The notes under the pieces: model-generated
Seen by the model: the letters and a program-made list of their open reading frames with translations, nothing else
What the model was told of the DNA's origin: nothing
The model's database searches: none
Source of the DNA: Shimia haliotis
GTDB lineage: Bacteria > Pseudomonadota > Alphaproteobacteria > Rhodobacterales > Rhodobacteraceae
Length of the DNA stretch: 64,000 nt
NCBI RefSeq assembly: GCF_900114415.1
Contig: NZ_FOSZ01000009.1
Location: forward strand, 62,001 to 126,000
Direction of reading: 5' to 3'
Part shown: one piece after another, positions 43,845 to 52,221 of the stretch
Layout: each line of letters opens with the position of its first letter
How positions within the stretch are numbered: the stretch's first letter is position 1
Translations under genes and position numbers: made by a program

Positions 43845-45455
43845 ATGAGCAAGATCTTTGAAACGCCGCTCTACCCTTACACGCGGCACCCCGATCAGGA
43901 CGCGGCCACGCCCGCCCGCCATAAGGTCATAGTGATCGGCGCCGGCCCTATTGGCCTCGCAGCAGCCATCGACCTCGCCAATCAGGGCGTCGAAGTGCTG
44001 GTACTGGACGACAACGACAAAGTGTCCTTCGGCTCCCGCGCCATCTGTTTTGCCAAGCGTCAGCTGGAAATCCTCGACCGCATCGGCAGCGCCGATCCCT
44101 TCGTTGAACGCGGGGTCGAGTGGGACGTGGGCAAGGTCTTTTTTGACGAGCGAGAGGTCTATAAATTCGACCTTCTCGCTGAAGAAGGCCATCGCCGCCC
44201 AGCCTTCATCAACCTTCAACAATACCACTTTGAAAACTTCCTTGTGGATCGCGTACGCGAACTGCAATCCCAAGGCGCGCCTATCGAAATTCGTGGCCAA
44301 AACAAGGTCGAGGCCATCGGCCAGCACGATGACCACGTCACGCTTGAAGTTGAAACACCCGAAGGCAGCTACACCATTGAGGCCGATTGGCTCATTGCTT
44401 GTGATGGGGCCAATTCCCCCACCCGCCGTATGCTGGGGCTGGATTTTGTCGGCCGTGTTTTCGAGGACAACTTCCTGATTGCCGACGTGATTATGGAGGC
44501 CGACTTCCCGACCGAACGCTGGTTCTGGTTCGATCCGCCTTTCAACAAGGGCCAGTCCGCCCTCCTGCACAAACAGCCCGACAACGTCTGGCGCATTGAT
44601 TTGCAATTGGGGTGGGACATCGACAAGGAAGAGGAAAAGAAACCCGAGAACGTCATCCCGCGCCTTAAGGCAATGCTGGGTGAGGATGTGAAATTCGATC
44701 TTGAATGGGTCTCTATCTACACCTTCCAATGCCGCCGCATGGAGAAATTCCGCCACGGTCGCACGCTCTTTGCCGGTGACGCCGCGCATCAGGTGTCGCC
44801 ATTTGGCGCCCGCGGGGCCAACTCCGGCATGCAGGACACCGACAACCTCGTCTGGAAACTCAAGCTGGTGATGGACGGCAAGGCCCCCGAAAGCCTGCTC
44901 GACAGCTACAGCTCCGAGCGCGTGTATGGCGCGGACGAGAACATCACCAATTCCACGCGATCTACAGACTTCATCACGCCCAAGTCGGACATGAGCCGCC
45001 TGTTGCGCGACGCGGTTCTGGACCTTGCCGAAGATTTTGAGTTCGCGCGGCCGCTTGTGAACTCCGGCCGCCTTTCCGTGCCCTGCACCTACGACGGATC
45101 ATCGTTGAACTCGGCGGACGCCCTGGCAGGACCCGACATCTCCCGCCCCGGAAGCCCCTGCCCCGACGCGCCCTTGCCGGATGGTTTCCTGCTTGATCTG
45201 CTAGGAGATAAACTCACCCTGCTGACCATCGACGCCGACGGTCCAGAAAGCTTTGAAGAAGACGGTATCGAAGTGAAACGCCTCGCGCTTTCGGTGCGGG
45301 ATGATCCGACGTTGGCGCTGCAACGGCGCTACCTCGGGTCCGCTGCTTCGGGCGTCTACCTGATCCGCCCCGACCAACACGTCGCCGCGCGCCGCGAAAC
45401 CTTTGACGAACCACTGTTCCGCGCCGCTGTGCGCCGCGCCACAGGTAAGGAGTAA
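43845..45455 (+). CDS. FAD-dependent aromatic monooxygenase (MhpA/PheA-like)
   Basis: A 536-residue group A flavin hydroxylase. The dinucleotide site is IVIGAGPIGLAAAIDLANQG, the DG motif is LIACDGANSPTRRMLG, and the second FAD block is FAGDAAHQVSPFGARGANSGMQD. A C-terminal thioredoxin-like domain follows. GGAGGAG upstream sets ATG 43845. Its position suggests hydroxylation of a phenylacetate or related phenol to homogentisate, but the substrate is inferred from context only. Confidence 0.86.
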   Translation: MSKIFETPLYPYTRHPDQDAATPARHKVIVIGAGPIGLAAAIDLANQGVEVLVLDDNDKVSFGSRAICFAKRQLEILDRIGSADPFVERGVEWDVGKVFFDEREVYKFDLLAEEGHRRPAFINLQQYHFENFLVDRVRELQSQGAPIEIRGQNKVEAIGQHDDHVTLEVETPEGSYTIEADWLIACDGANSPTRRMLGLDFVGRVFEDNFLIADVIMEADFPTERWFWFDPPFNKGQSALLHKQPDNVWRIDLQLGWDIDKEEEKKPENVIPRLKAMLGEDVKFDLEWVSIYTFQCRRMEKFRHGRTLFAGDAAHQVSPFGARGANSGMQDTDNLVWKLKLVMDGKAPESLLDSYSSERVYGADENITNSTRSTDFITPKSDMSRLLRDAVLDLAEDFEFARPLVNSGRLSVPCTYDGSSLNSADALAGPDISRPGSPCPDAPLPDGFLLDLLGDKLTLLTIDADGPESFEEDGIEVKRLALSVRDDPTLALQRRYLGSAASGVYLIRPDQHVAARRETFDEPLFRAAVRRATGKE

Positions 45456-45458
45456 GAC

Positions 45459-45659
45459 ATGTCCGACAATCTGATCCTGACCGCGAACATCGACGGCGCC
45501 GATGATTTCTACGCCGACCTTCTTGCCGCACACGAAGGCCTCAGCCCGGAGGCGTCTGCCGCGCTCAACGCCCGCCTGCTGCTTGTGTTGGCCAATCACA
45601 TCGGAGACCGCACAGTGCTGGCGGAGGCAATTGCCGCTGCCGCCCGCAAAGCAAAATGA
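45459..45659 (+). CDS. DUF2783 protein
   Basis: A 66-residue acidic helical protein starting 3 bases after the monooxygenase. The pattern IDGADDFYADLLAAHEGLS and LLLVLANHIGD is typical of DUF2783. It is normally found next to such flavin hydroxylases and may be a small partner subunit. Its stop overlaps maiA as ATGA. Confidence 0.8.
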   Translation: MSDNLILTANIDGADDFYADLLAAHEGLSPEASAALNARLLLVLANHIGDRTVLAEAIAAAARKAK

Positions 45660-46294
45660 GCGACGTCGTTCTCTACGACTATTGGCGTTCCTCAGCGAGC
45701 TATCGCATTCGCATCGCGCTCAATTTGGCGGGCATTTCCTATACGGCTGTGCCCGTCGATCTGGCCGCAGGCGCTCAACAATCGCACGACCACATGGCCC
45801 GCAACCCGCAGGGTCTGGTGCCGGTGCTCGACATCGACGGGCACCGCTTCACACAGTCTCTCGCCATTCTGGAATACCTCAACGACACCCGCGACTTGGC
45901 TCTTGTTCCACAAGATCCGGCTCAAGCCGCCCATGTCCGCGCCTTGGCCCAATCCATCGCAATTGATCTGCACCCGATCTGCAATCTGCGCGTTGCCAAA
46001 CACGCCGCAAGCCTGGCGCCGGAGAACGCCGATGCCCTTCCAAACTGGATGGCACATTTCATTGCCCCCGGCCTTGATGCGTTTGAAAAATTGCTAGGTG
46101 CATTCACCCAGAAGCCCTTTTGTCACGACGACAAACCGACCCTTGCGGACATCTGTTTGATGCCGCAGCTCTACAATGCCCACCGCTGGAACATAGACCT
46201 GTCCGAGTGGCCAAAAATCCGCGCCATCGAAGCGGCCTGCGCCGCGCATCCAGCTTTTGCAGATGCCCATCCGGATCGGGTCAATCCGGCCTAG
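45656..46294 (+). CDS. maiA: Maleylacetoacetate isomerase
   Basis: A 212-residue zeta-class glutathione transferase that isomerises maleylacetoacetate to fumarylacetoacetate between HmgA and FahA. The active-site motif is YDYWRSSASYRIRIAL, with RNPQGLVPVLDIDG and the all-alpha C-terminal domain. It starts with an ATGA overlap and ends 4 bases inside the convergent regulator gene. Confidence 0.95.
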   Translation: MSDVVLYDYWRSSASYRIRIALNLAGISYTAVPVDLAAGAQQSHDHMARNPQGLVPVLDIDGHRFTQSLAILEYLNDTRDLALVPQDPAQAAHVRALAQSIAIDLHPICNLRVAKHAASLAPENADALPNWMAHFIAPGLDAFEKLLGAFTQKPFCHDDKPTLADICLMPQLYNAHRWNIDLSEWPKIRAIEAACAAHPAFADAHPDRVNPA

Positions 46295-46731
46295 TCGTCC
46301 TGCGCGTTCAACTCACCCAAAAGCGCGATCAATTGGTCAAATTTCTCCGCGCCCAACCGCTCCCGCTGCGCCGCTGCCAGCGCGAGCGCCGCAGGCATGT
46401 TCTGAGCGATCAAAGTCTCGCCAGCCGCAGTCAACGTGATCACATGCCGCCGCCGGTCGGTCTTGTCCCGCACACGGGACACCAGCCCCTTTTCCTCAAG
46501 CTTTTGCAGTATCCGCGTCAGGCTGGGCAGCAGCAAAACCGCGCGATCCGCGATTGAGGTCGGATCCAGCGGCCCCTCCTCAACCAGAACGCGCAAGACG
46601 CGCCACTGCTGCTCGGTCACACCGACATCCGCAAGCATCTTGCGAACTGGCCCCATCACCTTGTCCCGCGCCCGCAAAAGCGCGATCGGAAGGGAACTTG
46701 TGGTTGGGGGAATTCTGGGTGTCTCGATCAT
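46291..46731 (-). CDS. MarR-family regulator (HpaR-like)
   Basis: A 146-residue MarR protein. SLPIALLRARDKVMGPVRKM and GVTEQQWRVLRVLVEEGPLDPTSIADRAVLLLPSLTRILQKLEEKGLV match HpaR, the repressor of homoprotocatechuate genes. GAGGGG before ATG 46731 sets the start. It overlaps maiA tail to tail and is divergent from the decarboxylase gene. It may sense an aromatic acid. Confidence 0.9.
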   Translation of the reverse strand: MIETPRIPPTTSSLPIALLRARDKVMGPVRKMLADVGVTEQQWRVLRVLVEEGPLDPTSIADRAVLLLPSLTRILQKLEEKGLVSRVRDKTDRRRHVITLTAAGETLIAQNMPAALALAAAQRERLGAEKFDQLIALLGELNAQDD

Positions 46732-46844
46732 GCGCCCCTCATGCCCGAATTGGGTCAAAAACGCAATTGTCCGTCTTGCCACACTGTGGGGCGCACCATA
46801 GCCTGCGCCCTGCAATCATTTCATGACGCGATGGGACAGAACAT

Positions 46845-48254
46845 ATGGATTGGTCAGATTTTGCCCGCTGGGGCGCACGAATTTCCGATTGGGCCAAAAC
46901 CTACCACGAAACCATCCGCACCCGCCCCGTTCGCGCGCAAGTTGCTCCGGGAGAGATTTTGGCCGCCTTGCCCGAAACACCTCCGCAACACGGGGGAGCG
47001 ATGGAGGATGTCTTTGCCGACTTCGAGAAAACCGTCATGCCCGGCATCACCCATTGGCAACACCCCCGCTTCTTTGCCTATTTCCCAGCCAACGCCACCC
47101 CGCCCTCGATGCTGGCAGACTACCTCGCCACCGTGATCGCGCCGCAATGCATGTTGTGGCAGACCTCCCCCGCGGCCACCGAAATGGAAACCCGCATGAT
47201 CGACTGGCTGCGCCAGTCCATTGGCCTGCCCGACGCCTTTTCCGGCGTCATTCAGGACAGCGCCTCAAGCGCGACCCTCGCCGCCGTCCTCACCATGCGC
47301 GAGCGCACCCTGAACTGGTCCGGCAACACAGAAGGCCTCACAGGCCAGGCGCGGTTGCGCGTCTACAGCTCTATTGAGGTTCACACATCCATCGATCGCG
47401 CCATCTGGGTCTCGGGCATCGGCCAAGACAACCTCGTGCGCATCCCGACCCAAGGCCCGACCCGCAGCATGGACCCCGTCGCACTGGACGAGGCCATCGC
47501 CGCCGACATCGCCGCAGGCTTTCTGCCTGCCGGCATCATCGCCAGCACCGGCGGCACAGGCACAGGCGGCAGCGACGACATCAACGCAGTCTGTGATGTG
47601 GCCGAGAAATACGGCCTCTTTGTTCATGTGGACGCCGCATGGGCCGGTGCCGCCATGATCTGCCCCGAATTCCGCGATATGTGGGCTGGCGTGGACCGTG
47701 CCGACAGCGTTGTCTTTAACCCGCACAAATGGCTGGGCATGCAGTTTGACTGCTCCGCGCATTTCCTGCGAACGCCAGAAGACCTTGTGCGCACCCTCGC
47801 CATCCAGCCCGAGTTCCTGAAAACCCATGGCAAAGACGGCGTAATCAACTACTCCGAATGGTCCGTCCCGCTGGGCCGTCGCTTCCGCGCGCTGAAAATC
47901 TGGTTCGTGCTGCGTGTCTACGGTCTTGAGGGGCTGCAAACCATGATCCGCAACCACGTGGTATGGTCCGGCGAGCTTTGCGAAACCATTCGCACAACGC
48001 CCGACTACGAGATCATTACAGAGCCGGTGCTCTCCCTCTTCACCTTCCGCTATGCCCCGTCCGGTGTGGAAGATCTGGATGACCTCAACCAGCGACTGGT
48101 GAGTGCCGTGAACGATGATGGCCGCACCTACATCACGCAAACCCGCACCGACGGCAAACTGGTCATCCGCTTTCAGGTCGGACAGGTCGATGTCACCCGC
48201 GAGGACGTGACCGAGGCTTTCGCAGTCATTCAGGAGATTGCAGCAAGTCTATAA
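46845..48254 (+). CDS. Aromatic-L-amino-acid decarboxylase family protein
   Basis: A 469-residue group II PLP decarboxylase. The PLP lysine is Lys295 in NPHKWLGMQFDCSA, with HWQHPRFFAYFPANATPPSMLAD, ASTGGTGTGGSDDI and HVDAAWAGAAMICPE. Members decarboxylate tyrosine, DOPA or tryptophan. Its location next to an HpaR-like gene suggests control by aromatic acids, but the substrate is not known. Confidence 0.92.
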   Translation: MDWSDFARWGARISDWAKTYHETIRTRPVRAQVAPGEILAALPETPPQHGGAMEDVFADFEKTVMPGITHWQHPRFFAYFPANATPPSMLADYLATVIAPQCMLWQTSPAATEMETRMIDWLRQSIGLPDAFSGVIQDSASSATLAAVLTMRERTLNWSGNTEGLTGQARLRVYSSIEVHTSIDRAIWVSGIGQDNLVRIPTQGPTRSMDPVALDEAIAADIAAGFLPAGIIASTGGTGTGGSDDINAVCDVAEKYGLFVHVDAAWAGAAMICPEFRDMWAGVDRADSVVFNPHKWLGMQFDCSAHFLRTPEDLVRTLAIQPEFLKTHGKDGVINYSEWSVPLGRRFRALKIWFVLRVYGLEGLQTMIRNHVVWSGELCETIRTTPDYEIITEPVLSLFTFRYAPSGVEDLDDLNQRLVSAVNDDGRTYITQTRTDGKLVIRFQVGQVDVTREDVTEAFAVIQEIAASL

Positions 48255-48377
48255 AGCCGGTCATCACCGACCTCCGTCGGGCGGGCCAGTCTGCAAGGCA
48301 AGAACGCCCGTCCCACAAGAAACCGGCGCTGTCTCAGCGCCCTCCGTTTTGCCGAAAGCGACTCGGGTGCGCGCGGC

Positions 48378-49517
48378 TCAAAGCCGGGCGGCTGCCTGTG
48401 CATAGCCACCAGCCGCGCCATCAACAAAATGCATATGATTGCTCTGGGTGGCGGAGGGCACCAGACAGGTCATCATTGCCTCTGACTGCGCGTGCATGCC
48501 AAAGCGCACCATCCCCGCGGCCTTGGCCTTACGTAAAATACCTTCGATCCGCGACTGTGTCTGCGCATCACAATCCAGCGTCATTTTCAAACCGTCGTCA
48601 AACTTGCGAAAGTCGGCGTTCTGCGCCACCTCCGCCCGATAGACCTTGGTGTCGAAATTGCCAATTCCACGGGTCTTCATCAGCGCCCAAATCAACGCAT
48701 TCTCCACCAAAAGCGCGCCCAATCTGACAAGGTAAGGCCCCGTTTGGCGCACCCGCGCTTCAATCGTCATTCCCGGCGGCGGAAACTGCGCTGACGGACC
48801 GCTGCGCGGCACTGGATGCAGCCCCCTAGGGTCCGCCCCGCTTGCGGCGACGACGGCCTCGGCAATCTTGCCAAAACACTCCTCCGGCACACCATCTTGC
48901 GGCTCTATGACCAGAGACAAGATCGCACCACGTTCTGATTTCACGTTTGACCAGCGGCAACTCAAGCCTGCAAGATCCGGTGGTGTATCGCCTGCCACGC
49001 CTTCGGGCACCGACAGCTTGCCGGCCTTCATCTCTTCTTCGGCCCATGCCAGCCCCCCGCCGGAGAACATCGCATAATCCACCTCGTCATTTGGCGCATA
49101 GCGTGCCACGCGCACATCCCGACCGGCCGCACGCACATCACAAACCCGCGTCATCGCAACCCGCAACTCTATGCCAAATTCCTCGCGCGCCCAGCGCCGC
49201 ACCGCATCCAAGGCCCGCTCAGCGGCCAATCGCTGCGTTGGCCAGACCGCAAATCCCGCGCCATCTCCGCCAAAAACAAAAGGCAATGGCGCCCCGTTTG
49301 CGGCATTTATCTGAGCAGAAATCACAGCCGCGCCAACCGTGTTGACGATCTTATAACGCCCACGTGTGATCTCATCTGTCGATCCGACAATATCGGCCAC
49401 TCCGACCACCCAATCGTCCGGCAATGGCACATACCGTTTGGGATCGGTCAGGCTGTCAAAGTCATCCGTGCGCGGCAGGTTGGCGTAGTAACCCTGAGTT
49501 GAGTGTTTCAAAAACAT
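48378..49517 (-). CDS. DUF3095 protein, nucleotidyl-cyclase-like
   Basis: A 379-residue DUF3095 protein. GVADIVGST (Asp42) and FGGDGAGF (Asp85) recall the two metal-binding positions of class III nucleotidyl cyclases, about 43 residues apart. The rest does not match an output domain I recognise. It may make or sense a nucleotide, but this is inferred from motifs. ATG 49517 is used; AGGA overlaps the expected ribosome-site region. Confidence 0.75.
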   Translation of the reverse strand: MFLKHSTQGYYANLPRTDDFDSLTDPKRYVPLPDDWVVGVADIVGSTDEITRGRYKIVNTVGAAVISAQINAANGAPLPFVFGGDGAGFAVWPTQRLAAERALDAVRRWAREEFGIELRVAMTRVCDVRAAGRDVRVARYAPNDEVDYAMFSGGGLAWAEEEMKAGKLSVPEGVAGDTPPDLAGLSCRWSNVKSERGAILSLVIEPQDGVPEECFGKIAEAVVAASGADPRGLHPVPRSGPSAQFPPPGMTIEARVRQTGPYLVRLGALLVENALIWALMKTRGIGNFDTKVYRAEVAQNADFRKFDDGLKMTLDCDAQTQSRIEGILRKAKAAGMVRFGMHAQSEAMMTCLVPSATQSNHMHFVDGAAGGYAQAAARL

Positions 49518-49691
49518 GTTCCTAGAGCTCCTCTTGGAACCCCTCCCTGAAATGCCAGATGGGACCACTACGTCTGAACTCAAGCTCTGGTTCCCAAACT
49601 TCACCGCACAGTTGCGTGATACAGTGAAACATGCCGCGCTTGCCTTTCCTGCGCCTTTCCGATCAAGTCGCCGCTCAGGGAGAGAGACTTC

Positions 49692-50864
49692 ATGCGCAAC
49701 GATATGATCCTGCTGTGCCTGGCCTATGTGCTCAGCCAGTTTTTCCGTGCCTTTCTGGCAGTACTTACACAGGTGCTTGACGCCGACATCGGCGCAACGC
49801 CTGCTGATCTCGCCTTTGCGTCCGGTCTCTGGTTTTTGGTGTTTGCGGCTATGCAAATCCCAGTTGGCGCTGCACTTGATCAAATCGGTCCGCGTCGCAC
49901 GTCCGCCGTTTTGTTGCTGATCGGCGGAGGTGGTGGCGCTGCGCTGTTTGCAATGGCAACAACGCCCATGCACGTCATTGTTGCGATGGCCTTGCTCGGG
50001 GTCGGCTGCGCGCCTGTTTTGATGGCCAGCTACTTTATCTTCGCCCGCACATATCCGCCTGCGCGCTTTGCCACGCTGGCTGCCTTGATGCTTGGTGTCG
50101 GCTCCGTCGGCAACCTGATCGCGGCCTATCCAACCGCATGGGCGGCCGAAACCATAGGCTGGCGCGCGACCTTGTGGGTCCTTGCGGCGATCAGCAGCCT
50201 CATCGCGCTTGGACTATGGGCAAAAGTACAAGACCCGCCCAAAGCCGAAAGCGCAGAAAAAGGGTCCGTTTTTGATTTGCTCAAGATCCCGGCGCTGTGG
50301 TTCCTGTTTCCCTTGATGTTCGTGAACTACATGCCCGCCGCGGGTATTCGCGGCCTTTGGATCGGCCCCTACTTGTCAGACATCTTTGCACTCACCACCG
50401 GCCAGATCGGACAGGCCACGCTTGTGATGGGAGTCGCCATGATCCTCGGCACCTTTTGTTATGGCCCGGCGGATCGCATCTTCGGGACCCGAAAATGGGT
50501 CATCATCACCGGCAGCCTGACCGGAGCCATCGCATTGATTGGCCTGACCATGTTTACAAACACAGGCGCGGTTCCGTCGATCCTGATGATGTCGGTTGTC
50601 GGCTTTTGTGGCGCGGCCTTCCCGGTGTTGATCGCTCATGCCCGCAGCTTCTTTCCCGAACACCTCACGGGGCGCGGCGTGACCCTGATGAACCTCTTTG
50701 GAATTGGCGGCGTCGGCGTGATGCAATTTGGCTCTGGGAAACTGCACAACGCGATTGCTCCAACCGATTCCATGCTTGCCTACCAGACTTTGTTCGGCCT
50801 CATGGCCGCGCTCATCCTGATCGGTGCGCTTATCTATTGCTTCTCCGAAGACCGGATGGATTGA
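49692..50864 (+). CDS. MFS transporter
   Basis: A 390-residue carrier with twelve predicted helices. The first loop motif is GAALDQIGPRRTSAVLL, and the mid-protein loop (KVQDPPKAESAEKG) separates the two halves. The pattern resembles drug- or sugar-efflux branches; substrate unknown. GGGAGAG precedes the ATG. It is divergent from the DUF3095 gene. Confidence 0.87.
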   Translation: MRNDMILLCLAYVLSQFFRAFLAVLTQVLDADIGATPADLAFASGLWFLVFAAMQIPVGAALDQIGPRRTSAVLLLIGGGGGAALFAMATTPMHVIVAMALLGVGCAPVLMASYFIFARTYPPARFATLAALMLGVGSVGNLIAAYPTAWAAETIGWRATLWVLAAISSLIALGLWAKVQDPPKAESAEKGSVFDLLKIPALWFLFPLMFVNYMPAAGIRGLWIGPYLSDIFALTTGQIGQATLVMGVAMILGTFCYGPADRIFGTRKWVIITGSLTGAIALIGLTMFTNTGAVPSILMMSVVGFCGAAFPVLIAHARSFFPEHLTGRGVTLMNLFGIGGVGVMQFGSGKLHNAIAPTDSMLAYQTLFGLMAALILIGALIYCFSEDRMD

Positions 50865-50996
50865 TCCCAATTCCGCACCCCGAACGCATTCATCGCAAAC
50901 CGGAATGGGGGTCTTAAGCAATTTCCCACGCTCCACCCCTTTTTTCTTTGGCCAAACAGGGCTAAGAGGGCGCGTCGTTAGAAATGGAGACCTCAG

Positions 50997-52019
50997 ATGG
51001 GTTATCGCATCGTCGTCGCTGGCGCCACGGGCAACGTGGGTCGCGAAATGCTGAACATTCTGGAGGAACGTCAGTTCCCTGTGGATGAGATCGCTGTATT
51101 GGCAAGCCGCCGCAGCCAGGGCACCGAGGTCACCTTCGCCGACAAAACCCTGAAGATTCAGGACATCGAACAGTTCGACTTCGCGGGCTGGGACATGGCG
51201 CTTTTTGCCATCGGCTCTGATGCCACCAAAAAATTCGCGCCGATCGCTGCGGCCGCAAACTGTGTGGTGATCGACAACAGCTCGCTCTACCGCTACGACC
51301 CCGACGTGCCGCTGATCGTGCCCGAGTGCAACGCTGACGCGATCCACGGCTATGCCAAGAAAAACATCATCGCCAACCCCAACTGCTCGACTGCGCAGAT
51401 GGTTGTGGCGCTGAAGCCGCTGCACGACCGCGCCAAGATCAAGCGCGTTGTGGTGTCGACCTACCAATCCGTGTCCGGCTCCGGCAAAGACGCGATGGAC
51501 GAACTCTGGGACCAGACCAAAGCGGTCTACAACCCGACGTCTGACGTGCCGCCCAAGGTCTACACCAAAGAGATCGCGTTCAACGTCATCCCGCACATCG
51601 ACGTGTTCCTTGACGATGGCTCCACCAAAGAAGAGTGGAAAATGGTCGCCGAGACCAAAAAGATCATCGACACCAAGATCAAAGTCACCGCCACTTGCGT
51701 GCGCGTTCCGGTCTTTGTGGGCCACTCGGAATCGATCAACATCGAATTCGAAGACTTCCTGGACGAAGACGAAGCCCGCGACATCCTGCGCCAGTCCCCT
51801 GGCATCATGGTGATCGACAAGCGCGAAGACGGTGGCTACGTCACCCCCAAAGAATGCGTTGGCGACTTCGCAACCTTCATCTCGCGCATCCGTCAGGACA
51901 GCACTGTCGAGAACGGCATCAACCTGTGGTGTGTATCAGACAACCTGCGCAAGGGCGCGGCTCTGAACGCGGTGCAGATCGCCGAAACGCTGGGCCGCGA
52001 AGTGCTCAAGAAAGGCTAA
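50997..52019 (+). CDS. asd: Aspartate-semialdehyde dehydrogenase
   Basis: A 340-residue NADPH enzyme of the aspartate pathway, leading to lysine, threonine and methionine. The start VVAGATGNVGREMLNIL is the NADP-binding Rossmann loop, the nucleophile is Cys130 in PNCSTAQMV, and the later His lies in VGHSESINI. GGAGAC precedes the ATG. It is a single gene with its own terminator. Confidence 0.97.
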   Translation: MGYRIVVAGATGNVGREMLNILEERQFPVDEIAVLASRRSQGTEVTFADKTLKIQDIEQFDFAGWDMALFAIGSDATKKFAPIAAAANCVVIDNSSLYRYDPDVPLIVPECNADAIHGYAKKNIIANPNCSTAQMVVALKPLHDRAKIKRVVVSTYQSVSGSGKDAMDELWDQTKAVYNPTSDVPPKVYTKEIAFNVIPHIDVFLDDGSTKEEWKMVAETKKIIDTKIKVTATCVRVPVFVGHSESINIEFEDFLDEDEARDILRQSPGIMVIDKREDGGYVTPKECVGDFATFISRIRQDSTVENGINLWCVSDNLRKGAALNAVQIAETLGREVLKKG

Positions 52020-52041
52020 AAGCCTTTCACAACCGATTTTG

Positions 52042-52071
52042 AAAAGGCGCTCCAATCGGGGCGCCTTTTTT
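52042..52071 (+). terminator. Terminator after asd
   Basis: AAGGCGC and GCGCCTT form a 7-bp stem with TTTTTT after it. It lies 22 bases from the asd stop. Confidence 0.9.
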
Positions 52072-52221
52072 GTTGCCCAGCAGCCTGCCACCTATTTCGG
52101 GTCGAACCACCAGCAACAAGCACCTCTCCGCTCAAGAACCCCTCTTCCGGACCGCCTCACTTGCCAGCCGCATCAGCAACGTGTTCCCCTAAAGCTGTCC
52201 CATACGCAAAAGGCCCATTTT

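Noticed and set aside
50376-51725. Open frame of 449 codons antisense to asd and the MFS gene
   Set aside because: It crosses two genes and a promoter region, and its composition is that of a shadow.
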